Assembly: GCF_005938625.1 (NCBI RefSeq)
Contig: NZ_VCNJ01000009.1
Location: 41,471 to 105,470, forward strand
Length of the DNA: 64,000 nt
DNA from: Pseudomonas fluorescens
Lineage (GTDB): Bacteria; Pseudomonadota; Gammaproteobacteria; Pseudomonadales; Pseudomonadaceae
Reading direction: 5' to 3'
The position numbers were made by a program, and so were the translations under genes. Within the stretch, counting starts at the first letter, position 1; the number at the start of each line of letters is the position of its first letter. Below are positions 36,390-45,020 of this stretch, in pieces. The notes beneath the pieces are model-generated. The model did no database searches, was not told the DNA's origin, and saw only the letters and a list, made by a program, of their open reading frames with translations.

Positions 36390-39300
36390 TCAACCGAGGG
36401 CCGTTTTCTCCAGGTGTTCAAGGATGATCGGATAGACATCGACCACCGCGTTCTTGCCGAACATGCAGTCGATGTGGCCGTAGCCCGGCACCACTTGCCG
36501 GCTATAGCGCTCTGGCCCGTGCATATCGCACAAACGCTGGTAGGTCTTGAGAGTGCTTTCCGGCAGATAGCACTGGTTGTCGGCACCACTGATAAAACAG
36601 ATCGGCATGGTCAGCCGATCAAAGTGCGGCATGTACACATCGTTGCCTTTGAAATCCACCAGATGCCCTTTACGCACGATCAGCGCCAGGTGCTCGAAGG
36701 TCTCGATGTTCGACTCGCCGAACAATTCGTGCAGGTTGTCGTGCAGGGTTTCGTTGAGGGTGTCGTGGCGATACAGCGACGCGTACATGAAGGTAATGCG
36801 GTGGCACACCGGGTTGGTGCAATAGCCCTGCGCCTCGATCCGCGCGTAGCCGTTAAGGGCCTTGTCGTAGAGTTTGTTGAACCAGTTTTCCTTGCTATCA
36901 GCGTAAGCAGTCATCGACTTGATGCCGATCGCATCAAGCATCCCTGGCAGGTGCAATCCGGCCTTCAGCCCCGTGGCAGTGGCAACCACGGTGTCAGCGG
37001 CAATCTGCGAGCAGACCACCGAACGAACACCCTGCAACCCGGCGAGCAGCGACATGAAGAACGTCGTCGCGCCGTAGCAATGCACCACGCACTGCACATC
37101 TTTGGCCTGGGTTTGCTGCTGAATCTGCGCGATGGCAGCCTTGAAGTCGTATTGGGCGATCTGGTCGCCGTTCCATTCCTTCTTGCTCGCCGGCAGCAGA
37201 ATGCTCACACGGAAATCCAGCAGCCAGACGTCGTAATCGTGCTTGCACAGGTACTCCAACAGGTTGGTCTGAATGGTGTCGGTGGAAAAGATATTCGAAC
37301 CCACGCCCAGGCCATGTACCAGCATCACCGGGCCTTTGCTGCCGGCCTGATAACGAGTCAGGCGCAACTCGACACCGTCCTCGGTGGGGAAGAAATGCAC
37401 CGCTGGCGTCGGCGCATCCAGCGGCCGTTTCAAGCGTGGCGGCGCATCTGGATTGAAGTAGATATCCCCGGCAAACACCCCGCCATAGCTTTCCCAGAGA
37501 ATCCCCGCGAAGAATTTGCCAAAGCGCGCCAGCCCTTCGATTCGCTCACGTTCGTTGCGCGCGTTGAGGACTTTCATGGTGGTCATCTGCTTGGCGAAAT
37601 CGGTCGGATGAATGTGCATCACCCCCGAGCCGATCACCTCGCCGGTCTTGTCCGGCCCTCGATACAGCGTCACGTAGAGCGTGCTGGTGTCGTGCCAGAT
37701 GTTCAGCACGCCGTTGTCTTCCGGCACGGTTTTGAAAGCGCTGAAGAAGTAGTCGTTGCCATCCTCAGCGGTCAGTTTCATGTCGTATTTCATGTGCCGG
37801 GTATCGACCTGCTGCTCGAATTGTTCGAACAGATTGAACACGCCGTTGCTCGCTGTCAGCGGCTGTGGCGACAACGCCGGGGCGATGACGGTGCCGACAA
37901 TGGTCGCCGCGTGCTCGGGTTCCTTGATCATGCGGTTGAGGTCGTTGGCGGTGATGGTCAGGGTGAAGTCGATCGGCGAGTTATCCGCCTCGCCGCGTTT
38001 GGCCGCCGCTTCGTAGACTTTCAGATCGGTGCTTTGCGCCGCGGTGAAGGCGCGGGAGAAATAGCCTTTCATGGTTTCGGTGAACTGCACGCCAAGGGTG
38101 GGCGGCGCCACCGGTTTGCGCGGCGCCGACGGCAGTGTGTAGTCGATCTGCCAGCCACGGTCGGCGGCGAGCAGGCCCATGTTGCGCTCGCTCACGGCAG
38201 AGATGGTCAGCAACGGATTGACCGCCAATGAGGTCGGAATCACCGCGCCGTCAGTCACGTACAGGTTGGCGTAAACATCGCTGCCACTGGCACCGCTGAA
38301 CACCTGGCCCTTGTGATTGACCACGCCTTGCGCCGCGTCTTCGCCCATCACGCAACCGCCCAACGGGTGCACCGAAACGATGCTGTGCTTGAGCATTTTG
38401 GTCCAGATCGGATTTTCCACCCAGACTCCTCCCAAGGCCTTGGTGCTCTGCTGCAAACGCTGGTTGCCGAGTTTGAAGTTCTCCTGCTCGCCAACGCCTG
38501 GCCAATCGATGCGCAGCTGGTCCTTGTTGTCGAGGATCATCCGCCCCTGGCCGCTGTCGTGGCTCATGATCAGATAAGTCTGCATGTTGTGCAGCGCGCC
38601 GTAATACGGGCCGCGCAGGAAACTTTCGGCTTCACGCTCCTTGTACTTCACCTTGCCGCTGAAACTGTCATCGCTGGCCACGCCGATCATCTCGGCAAAC
38701 CCGGCCATCGCCGGCACCATCGGCCGGCCGAGGGCGCCGGGGATCGAGCCTTCTTCAATGACCATGCGGCTGCGCCAGTCGCCCTCGGTGCGCATGTCGA
38801 TGATCGAGGTGATGCACGGGCCGACCGGGTGCAGTTCCTTGGCCGGGTGCGCGCCGAAACCGATGCCGTTGATGACCTGTTCGCAGTTGTGGCCGAAGCC
38901 GAGGATGTCGCCGTTGCCGCTCATGTTCTCGCCGAGCTGGCCGGACATCACCACGCCTTTGTCGCGCGTGCGCAGAAGAATTTCCGTGGAGCCGAGGGTG
39001 CCGGCGGAGACCACGACGATGTCGGCCTTCACGAACAACGTCGGCGCGCTGAACATCTCACGCCCACTGTCGAGGTACTGGAAGTGCACGATCCAGCCGT
39101 CGCCGTCGCGCTCCAGATGGCGCACTTCGGCCTGGCAGAAAATCTCCGCGCCGTGATTCCAGGCGTCCGGCAGGTAGTTCATCAGCGTGGTGTTCTTGGC
39201 CTTGTTGTTACAGCCCGACACGCAATCACCGCACTGGTTGCACGGCAGTTGCTCGACGCCGACGTGGTTGAGGTTGTTCGGCAGCTTGTCGAAGGTGACG

Positions 39301-39842
39301 TTGATCGGCGGCTTGTAGAAGTGCGCGCCTTGCTTGAGGTAATCCGCGGATTTTTTGTTGGCGTCGAGTTTGGGCAGATTCGGCGAAGTGCTCGGATAAG
39401 GATTTGGTTTGAGCATCTCGCGGGCGCGGGCATAACCATCCTTGAGCAGCGTGTCGCGATGTTCACGCACCGCTTGCGGCCAGCGCGGGTCATCAAACAC
39501 GCCAGGCTCCGGCTCGAGGGCAACGTTGGCATTGATCAGCGACGTGCCGCCGAGGCCGCAACCGACCACGACGTTTTGCTGGGCGTTGACGTGCAGGTCG
39601 AACAACCCGGTGCGCGAACCGATATGGCCATCCGGGTCATGCACCTGCAGCTCTTCGGTGGCGGCGATCATGGTGTTGGGGTATTCGCCGGGCTGGATTT
39701 CCCGACCGCGTTCGAGCAGGCACACACGTTTGCCGGCGCGGGACAGGCGCGACGCAGCAATGCCGCCGCCGTAGCCTGAACCGATAACGATGACATCGTA
39801 GTGTTCCTTGATCTCGCTGATGGGCGTTGCGATCCGTGTCAT
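36390..39842 (-). CDS. GMC oxidoreductase fused to alpha/beta hydrolase (cholesterol-oxidase-like)
   Basis: 1150 residues from the ATG at 39842 (AGAGG nine bases before; an ATG at 39851 abuts that site). Residues 1-570 are a GMC flavoprotein: VIVIGSGYGGGIAASRLSRA near 18, GCGLGGTSLINANV near 95, and a ferredoxin-like C-x2-C-x2-C-x3-C (CNQCGDCVSGC, about 201-211). HPLGGCVMGE and NPLLTISAVSERNM are the C-terminal FAD blocks. Residues about 600-800 form a linker domain. From about 840 comes an alpha/beta hydrolase (VMLVHGLGVGSNIF). The nucleophile elbow is VHCYGA (Cys 922), with Asp in ISGADNQCYLP and His in VPGYGHIDCMFG. Substrate unknown; perhaps a sterol-like or polyester alcohol. Confidence 0.85.
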   Translation of the reverse strand: MTRIATPISEIKEHYDVIVIGSGYGGGIAASRLSRAGKRVCLLERGREIQPGEYPNTMIAATEELQVHDPDGHIGSRTGLFDLHVNAQQNVVVGCGLGGTSLINANVALEPEPGVFDDPRWPQAVREHRDTLLKDGYARAREMLKPNPYPSTSPNLPKLDANKKSADYLKQGAHFYKPPINVTFDKLPNNLNHVGVEQLPCNQCGDCVSGCNNKAKNTTLMNYLPDAWNHGAEIFCQAEVRHLERDGDGWIVHFQYLDSGREMFSAPTLFVKADIVVVSAGTLGSTEILLRTRDKGVVMSGQLGENMSGNGDILGFGHNCEQVINGIGFGAHPAKELHPVGPCITSIIDMRTEGDWRSRMVIEEGSIPGALGRPMVPAMAGFAEMIGVASDDSFSGKVKYKEREAESFLRGPYYGALHNMQTYLIMSHDSGQGRMILDNKDQLRIDWPGVGEQENFKLGNQRLQQSTKALGGVWVENPIWTKMLKHSIVSVHPLGGCVMGEDAAQGVVNHKGQVFSGASGSDVYANLYVTDGAVIPTSLAVNPLLTISAVSERNMGLLAADRGWQIDYTLPSAPRKPVAPPTLGVQFTETMKGYFSRAFTAAQSTDLKVYEAAAKRGEADNSPIDFTLTITANDLNRMIKEPEHAATIVGTVIAPALSPQPLTASNGVFNLFEQFEQQVDTRHMKYDMKLTAEDGNDYFFSAFKTVPEDNGVLNIWHDTSTLYVTLYRGPDKTGEVIGSGVMHIHPTDFAKQMTTMKVLNARNERERIEGLARFGKFFAGILWESYGGVFAGDIYFNPDAPPRLKRPLDAPTPAVHFFPTEDGVELRLTRYQAGSKGPVMLVHGLGVGSNIFSTDTIQTNLLEYLCKHDYDVWLLDFRVSILLPASKKEWNGDQIAQYDFKAAIAQIQQQTQAKDVQCVVHCYGATTFFMSLLAGLQGVRSVVCSQIAADTVVATATGLKAGLHLPGMLDAIGIKSMTAYADSKENWFNKLYDKALNGYARIEAQGYCTNPVCHRITFMYASLYRHDTLNETLHDNLHELFGESNIETFEHLALIVRKGHLVDFKGNDVYMPHFDRLTMPICFISGADNQCYLPESTLKTYQRLCDMHGPERYSRQVVPGYGHIDCMFGKNAVVDVYPIILEHLEKTALG

Positions 39843-39868
39843 GAGGTGCATCCTCTAATCAGGCAGAT

Positions 39869-39892
39869 GGGGGCAACTCTGCGGTTGCCTGC
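39869..39892. repeat. Inverted repeat / partial module of the DnaA-box array
   Basis: GGGGGCAACTCTGCGGTTGCC contains GGCAACT/GGTTGCC and matches the G-rich motif that follows each DnaA box at 40.2-40.8 kb (compare GGGGGCAACTCACAGAGTTACC at 40611). No DnaA box precedes it. The rest of 39893-40070 shows no gene or clear signal. Confidence 0.45.
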
Positions 39893-40073
39893 AATCAATG
39901 GGCGAACGGGCACCTGGCCTCCGGAGCGGGTCCGGTGACAGCACAACGGTCTGGCGGGTGAGGCGCGCTAAAGGCGAGCGTGCTGATTGGCAGCGCGACG
40001 CAGGGTGCGCTTGCGTGAAACGGGCGGGGGGCGGTGCGACGGGCTATCCATCATGTGTTCTCCCAGAACCTGA

Positions 40074-40082
40074 TGTGGATAA
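40074..40082 (-). other. DnaA box (perfect, minus strand)
   Basis: TGTGGATAA, the complement of TTATCCACA. Left boundary of the DnaA-box cluster, in opposite orientation to the others. Confidence 0.65.
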
Positions 40083-40163
40083 GTGACGGCTGTCCTTGTG
40101 CCATTGCAGTGAAGACAGCGCAGGAATCGAAGTCAAGGCAATGCCTTAGAACTGTATGAAATC

Positions 40164-40770
40164 TGATCAATTGCCGTTTGGACTATGGCGGACGGGACTC
40201 GCAGGGTTTGACGAACAAGTTATCCACATAGCCACCCACAGCAAATGGGGGTAACTGTGGATGACTCGGAAAATAACCGGCTGATTTGTGAAGAAAAATC
40301 GTGACTTATCCAGAAGGACGGTTTGCGAGACGTATTGGCTGTTTTTTGATCACATCCTTGTAAGCCCCGTTTTTAATGGCCTGTAGCGGATGGCGAACAC
40401 GTTATCCACAGAAGCGCCAACAGAGATCGGGGGTAACTTTGGCCATGCTGTGGAAAAGCACTGAAGGCTGGATTAAATCGGGGTTTGTGCGGGAGTTTTC
40501 CGTGGAAACAGATGAATTGACTGTTTATTGATCAATCCATCGTAAGCCACGTTTTACGTGCTCTTCAGCGGATAGCAAACATCTTATCCACAGAAGCGCC
40601 AACAGAGATTGGGGGCAACTCACAGAGTTACCCTGCCGAAAAAGCCCGGAAAATCCGTGACTTAGGCTGGTTGTTTTTTGATCGGAGAGCTGTAGGGCTT
40701 GATTGGCGTGGGGTGCAGAGAGGGGCGAACACGTTATCCACAGATCCGCCAACAGGGATTGTGGGTAAAC
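40164..40770. repeat. DnaA-box repeat array (four modules)
   Basis: Four modules, each with TGATC (often after a T-rich run such as GTTTTTTGATC) at 40164, 40347, 40529 and 40679. Each is followed 55-56 bases later by a perfect DnaA box TTATCCACA at 40220, 40402, 40584 and 40734. Eighteen bases after each box comes GGGGGTAAC or a near copy. Between box and G-tract modules 2-4 share a GCCAACAG-like stretch. Module periods are 182, 182 and 150 bases. Near-boxes TGTGGATGA (40256), TTATCCAGA (40306) and TGTGGAAAA (40449) add to the cluster. No open frame of credible coding quality lies here. Best reading: a DnaA-binding control locus or accessory origin-like element. Confidence 0.7.
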
Positions 40771-40773
40771 AGC

Positions 40774-40954
40774 TACCCTCTCCCAATGGGAGAGGAGCCG
40801 ACCAAATCGCCTATTCGAGTTTCACCGACGTGAACGATCATTGTGATCTCATGCTTGGCCAAGCCAAGGTCACTGCGCAATCGCAGGTCGATGTAATTAG
40901 CCAATACCACTCGGTCGGTCCCCTTTCCCTCTGGGAGAGGGCTAGGGTGAGGGG
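40774..40954. repeat. Long palindromic intergenic element, family E, copy 4
   Basis: Left TACCCTCTCCCAATGGGAGAGG, right CTCTGGGAGAGGGCTAGGGTGAGGGG, interior CGACGTGAACGATCATTGTG. Abuts the last DnaA module and the end of etfB. Confidence 0.75.
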
Positions 40955-40958
40955 CTTT

Positions 40959-41729
40959 TCAGCGAACAACACCCTCTTCGATCAGCAACTTGAGAATCGC
41001 CTCGGCGCCAGCCTGCGCGGTAACTCCCTTGAGCACCTGCCCCCCGCCACCGCTGGCCTTGGCCGTCGCGGCCTTCATCCGGTCCGCCCCGCTTTTGGCC
41101 TTGATCACCTTCAAGCGTTTCGGCCGGGGTTTGGCCGGTTGCAGAGTGGCAACCGCGAGGAGTTCATCATCGACAACCTCGACATCAGCAGCCTCCAGCA
41201 CCCCACGTCGCGACGGGCCGTAGGCACTCTGCCGAGGTTTCGGCGCAGCGTTATCCACAGTCGCGAGAAACGGCAGCTTCACCTTCAACCGCCGCCGCTG
41301 TCCACGCGGCAAGGCTTGCAGCACCAGCGCCGAACAATCATTGATCGATTCGACCTGCGCCAGCCCCACCACCAACGGCCAGCCCAGACCTTCGGCGAGC
41401 AAAAACGGCAGCATCCCCGAACCTTCGCCGGTTTCCGCCTGGCTGCCGGTCAGCACCACCTGCGCACCGGCATCGCGCAGATATGCGGTCAGCGCCGGCA
41501 GCGCATCAGCGCCAACCGGTTGCTCCAGCACATGTATCTGTTCCAGGCCCATGCCCAGATAGGCGCGCAGTGCCGGTTCCGTAACGTCGCCGGCATGCAG
41601 CACTTGCAGGTTATCCCCAGCCAGTTGCAGACCGAGTTCCACGGCACGCGCGTCCTGATCAGCGCGGCGCGGTCGACCGGAAGTCGGGTGGGCGCCGATG
41701 GAAACCAGACTGATAATCTTCGTGTTCAT
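40959..41729 (-). CDS. etfB: Electron transfer flavoprotein beta subunit
   Basis: 256 residues. ETF-beta signature region: SIGAHPTSGRPRRADQDARA, AYLGMGLEQIHVLEQ, VVLTGSQAETGEGSGMLPFL and GWPLVVGLAQVESI. Less like housekeeping EtfB and matches the dgc-linked copy. With EtfA it should take electrons from dimethylglycine demethylation and/or DgcB to the quinone pool. Starts nine bases after etfA. The C-terminus is KLLIEEGVV. Confidence 0.9.
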   Translation of the reverse strand: MNTKIISLVSIGAHPTSGRPRRADQDARAVELGLQLAGDNLQVLHAGDVTEPALRAYLGMGLEQIHVLEQPVGADALPALTAYLRDAGAQVVLTGSQAETGEGSGMLPFLLAEGLGWPLVVGLAQVESINDCSALVLQALPRGQRRRLKVKLPFLATVDNAAPKPRQSAYGPSRRGVLEAADVEVVDDELLAVATLQPAKPRPKRLKVIKAKSGADRMKAATAKASGGGGQVLKGVTAQAGAEAILKLLIEEGVVR

Positions 41730-41738
41730 AGCGTTTCC

Positions 41739-42959
41739 TTAAGCCGCATCGCGCTTGGCTTCGTTGCGGTAAGCCGCGACTGCTTCGATCAACGCCTGCA
41801 GAATCTCTGCGCTCTCGCCGATCACTGACAAATCGGCACGCTTGATCATGTCGCAACCCGGATCAAGGTTGATCGCCACCACCTTGTCGCAAGCGCCAAT
41901 GCCTTGCAGGTGCTGGATCGCACCGGAAATACCCACAGCCACGTAAACCCGCGCAGTGACCCAGGTGCCGGACGCGCCGACCTGGCGATCACGGGCCATA
42001 AAGCCGTCGTCCACCGCCACCCGCGACGCGCCTTCAGTAGCACCGAGCGCCGCCGCCGTTTCGTGGAACAGCGCCCAGTCCTTGACGCCATTACCGCCGG
42101 AGAAAATAAACTCGGCTTCAGCCATAGGAATCGCCGCCGGGTCGACCGCCACAGCGCCGAGATCTTCAATCCGCGACAGGCTGCGCGCGACACTTGTGGA
42201 TAACTCCACCGGCAACGCTTCATGGCGAGTTTCACTGACCGGCTCGGCGCATTCGGCGGCAGCCAGAATCAACCGTGCAACGGGACGGGCAAGGTCTTGC
42301 AGCCCAGCGCCAGCGCGGCCAATGCATTCCTGATCCTTGACCTGCCAGACCCGCGTCGCCGGGCGCTCGCCCAATGCCGCCGCAAAGCGTCGACCGAGTT
42401 CACCGCCACCACTGCGACTGTCAGGCAGCAACCAGTGGCGCGGATTGAACTGGTTATCCACAGCGCGCAAACCTTGCACGCGCTGTTCCGGTGCATAACC
42501 GCTGAACTGTTCGCCTTCGAGCACCAGCAAGCGATCTACGCCTGCGGTGGCAAAAGCATTTTCCTTGTGCTCACCAAAGACCACCGCCAACACCGCGCCG
42601 TCCTGACCGGCAAGCTGATGGGCGAGGCCGAACAGATCACGGTCGTGGCTGCTCAAGCGGCCGCCGACCATGTCGGGCACCACGCTGATGTAGAACGCCG
42701 GCGCGGGCACCTGATGCAGCGGCAATTGCACTTCCACAGCAGCGGAACGTTTGACCGCCCCGCCCTGTTGCGCGCCGCTGCGGTCGATCCGTTTGATGCC
42801 GTTCGGGCCAATAAAGCCGATGCCGTGCAGATTCTTGCGGATGACGCCGTTGGGACCCATCCAGCTGTGTTGCGCCGGTTGCATCGCCGCGTGCAGCGGG
42901 TGCAGGCGGTTACGGGCAATCCATTCGGCGCGCGGGTCGCGGCGGATAATGTCGCTCAT
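41739..42959 (-). CDS. etfA: Electron transfer flavoprotein alpha subunit
   Basis: 406 residues, longer than housekeeping EtfA, as expected for the dgc-linked copy. The C-terminal FAD domain is clear: VAVDDGFMARDRQVGASGTW (about 300), YVAVGISGAIQHLQGIGACD (about 330) and VVAINLDPGCDMIKRADLSV (about 365). The N-terminal extension (RRDPRAEWIARNRLHPLHAA) is dgc-type. Overlaps dgcB by one base (TGATG). Confidence 0.92.
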   Translation of the reverse strand: MSDIIRRDPRAEWIARNRLHPLHAAMQPAQHSWMGPNGVIRKNLHGIGFIGPNGIKRIDRSGAQQGGAVKRSAAVEVQLPLHQVPAPAFYISVVPDMVGGRLSSHDRDLFGLAHQLAGQDGAVLAVVFGEHKENAFATAGVDRLLVLEGEQFSGYAPEQRVQGLRAVDNQFNPRHWLLPDSRSGGGELGRRFAAALGERPATRVWQVKDQECIGRAGAGLQDLARPVARLILAAAECAEPVSETRHEALPVELSTSVARSLSRIEDLGAVAVDPAAIPMAEAEFIFSGGNGVKDWALFHETAAALGATEGASRVAVDDGFMARDRQVGASGTWVTARVYVAVGISGAIQHLQGIGACDKVVAINLDPGCDMIKRADLSVIGESAEILQALIEAVAAYRNEAKRDAA

Positions 42960-44908
42960 CAGTGGACCTCCGCTGGTTCACGTTTGGCCGGGGTCGCAGG
43001 TTTGCTTGGCGCGGCGTCTTCGAGCAGTGCGTCGGCGACCAGTTCGGCGATGTCCTTGATCAAGGGACGCGGTTCGACCACACCTTCGAGCATCGCCGTG
43101 CATTGTGGACAACCCACGGCCACCAGTTCGGCGCCGGTCTCGCGGATGTCTTCCATGCGCATGTCGGGAATCCGTTGCTTGCCCGGAATATCAGTGATCG
43201 GCGCCCCGCCACCGCCGCCGCAGCAGCGCGAACGGAAGCCGGAACGTTGCATCTCTTTGACTTCGATGCCGAGCGCACGCAGCACTTCACGCGGCGCTTC
43301 GTACTCGCCGTTGTAGCGGCCGAGGTAGCACGGATCGTGATAGGTCACGCTGTTGCCTTTGTGCTGACCGAGATTAAGCGCGCCGGCCTGGATGATTTCC
43401 GCCATGTAGGTGCTGTGGTGCTGCACCAGGTAGTTACCGTCGAACGCGCCGTACTCGTTTTTCAGCACATGGAAACTGTGCGGATCGCAGGTGACGATGC
43501 GGTTGAAGCTGTATTTGGCCAGAGTCTGGATGTTGCGTTTGGCGAGTAACTGGAAGGTTGCTTCGTCACCGAGACGGCGGGCCACGTCGCCACTGTCACG
43601 TTCTTCGAGACCGAGTACGGCAAAGTCGATTTTCGCCGCTTTCAGCACTTTGACGAATGCGCGCAGGGTGCGCTGGTTGCGCATGTCGAAGGCACCGTCG
43701 CCGACCCAGAACAGCACGTCGGTGGATTTCTTCTCGCTGAGCAGATTGAGGTTCAAGTCCGCCGCCCAGTTCATCCGCCCGCCCGGTGCGAAACCGCCCG
43801 GGTTGTCGGTGGCGATGAGATTTTCGAGGACTTCGGCGCCTTTGTTCGGGGTTGCGCCTTTTTCCAGGGTCAGGTGCCGGCGCATGTCGACGATGGCGTC
43901 GACGTGCTCGATCATCATCGGGCATTCCTCGACGCAGGCGCGGCAGGTGGTGCACGACCACAGGGTTTCGGGGTCGACCAGACCGTTGACGATGGGTTGA
44001 TGTGGATTGCCTGAGTGTTCGCCGATGGGTTTGCCAGGATAAGGACTGCCGGCGAACTTCGCATCGGTGCCACCAGCGAGGCCGACGACCATGTCCTGAA
44101 TCAGTTTTTTAGGGTTCAGCGGCTGGCCGGCGGCGAAGGCCGGGCATGCCGCTTCGCACTTGCCGCATTGCACGCAGGCGTCAAAACCGAGCAACTGGTT
44201 CCAGGTGAAATCCTTGGGTTTCTCAACGCCCAGCGGCGCTGACGGATCATTGAGATCCAAAGGCTTCAAACCCGTGGAACGACCACCACCAAAACGCTCT
44301 GCACGACGGTGCCAAGCCAAATGCAAAGCACCAGCGAAGGCATGCTTCATCGGCCCGCCCCAGGTCATGCCGAAAAACAGTTCCGACACGCCCCACAGCA
44401 CGCCAATCCCGAGAATGACTGCGAGCACCCAGCCGCCAAAGTTCTCCGGGAGAATCCCGGCCACGGGCAACGTCAGCAGAAAGAACGACGCCGAGAACGC
44501 CAGCAGGCTTTTCGGCAGGCGCATCCACGGGCCTTTCGACAGCCGCGCCGGCGGGTTGCGCCGACGCAGATAAACGAAGATCGCACCAACGAACATCACT
44601 GCCGTCATCAGTAGCAAGGCGTAACCAAGAATGCGGTTATGCAGGCCGAAACCGTGCACCAGCAGCGCCAGCACAATCGACGCCACCGCACCGCCCGCTG
44701 TAGCGACGTGGGTGTTGGCGATGTATTTGTCTCGCGCCACCACGTGGTGCAAGTCGACCATGTAGCGCTTGGGCATGGCCAGCAGGCCGCCGATCAGATC
44801 GACCTTCGAGGCCCGGCCCCGACGCCACATCGCTACCCGCCGCAACGCGCCGAGGACACCAAGGCCCATGGCTGCGAACAACAGGATTGGAAGAAGGGTG
44901 TTCAACAT
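42959..44908 (-). CDS. dgcB: Dimethylglycine catabolism iron-sulfur protein DgcB
   Basis: 649 residues from the ATG at 44908 (AGAGGTGA six bases before; the upstream GTG is less likely). The N-terminal 190 residues hold about five membrane spans (LPILLFAAMGLGVLGAL, ILGYALLLMTAVMFVGAIFV, LAFSASFFLLTLPVAGIL). Two [4Fe-4S] motifs: CVQCGKCEAACP near 250 and CTTCRACVEECP near 325. C-terminal CCG heterodisulfide-reductase-type motif (DPCYLGRYNGEYEAPREVL, RSRCCGGGGG). Membrane electron conduit working with DgcA and EtfAB. Confidence 0.94.
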   Translation of the reverse strand: MLNTLLPILLFAAMGLGVLGALRRVAMWRRGRASKVDLIGGLLAMPKRYMVDLHHVVARDKYIANTHVATAGGAVASIVLALLVHGFGLHNRILGYALLLMTAVMFVGAIFVYLRRRNPPARLSKGPWMRLPKSLLAFSASFFLLTLPVAGILPENFGGWVLAVILGIGVLWGVSELFFGMTWGGPMKHAFAGALHLAWHRRAERFGGGRSTGLKPLDLNDPSAPLGVEKPKDFTWNQLLGFDACVQCGKCEAACPAFAAGQPLNPKKLIQDMVVGLAGGTDAKFAGSPYPGKPIGEHSGNPHQPIVNGLVDPETLWSCTTCRACVEECPMMIEHVDAIVDMRRHLTLEKGATPNKGAEVLENLIATDNPGGFAPGGRMNWAADLNLNLLSEKKSTDVLFWVGDGAFDMRNQRTLRAFVKVLKAAKIDFAVLGLEERDSGDVARRLGDEATFQLLAKRNIQTLAKYSFNRIVTCDPHSFHVLKNEYGAFDGNYLVQHHSTYMAEIIQAGALNLGQHKGNSVTYHDPCYLGRYNGEYEAPREVLRALGIEVKEMQRSGFRSRCCGGGGGAPITDIPGKQRIPDMRMEDIRETGAELVAVGCPQCTAMLEGVVEPRPLIKDIAELVADALLEDAAPSKPATPAKREPAEVH

Positions 44909-44930
44909 CAGAGTCACCTCTGGCGAGGTG

Positions 44931-45015
44931 CAAGCTACAAGCTACAAGCTGCAAGAAAGAGCAGCAAAATCTGCCGGGCTTTTACTTGCGGCTTGAAGCT
45001 TATGGCTCGCAGCTG
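44931..45015. repeat. Inverted repeat of CAAGCT units between dgcB and dgcA
   Basis: GCAAGCTACAAGCTACAAGC on the left faces CTTGCGGCTTGAAGCTTATG on the right across a short A/G-rich spacer; a further Pseudomonas REP-like family, probably not operon-specific. Confidence 0.6.
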
Positions 45016-45020
45016 AGCCG

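Noticed and set aside
36253..36393. Upstream extension of the cytochrome gene
   Set aside because: The peptide (ASKLAPT...GASLLAKA) is the translation of a family B REP.
36414..39779. Long open frames (605 and 488 codons) opposite the GMC/hydrolase gene
   Set aside because: Antisense shadows; no domain recognisable and no ribosome binding site.
39898..40086. 62-codon frame in the gene-free region
   Set aside because: No ribosome binding site, Arg/Gly-rich product; the region is better explained as non-coding.
40671..41828. 385-codon plus-strand frame across the DnaA array end and etfB
   Set aside because: Crosses a repeat element and lies antisense to etfB; the product has no family features.
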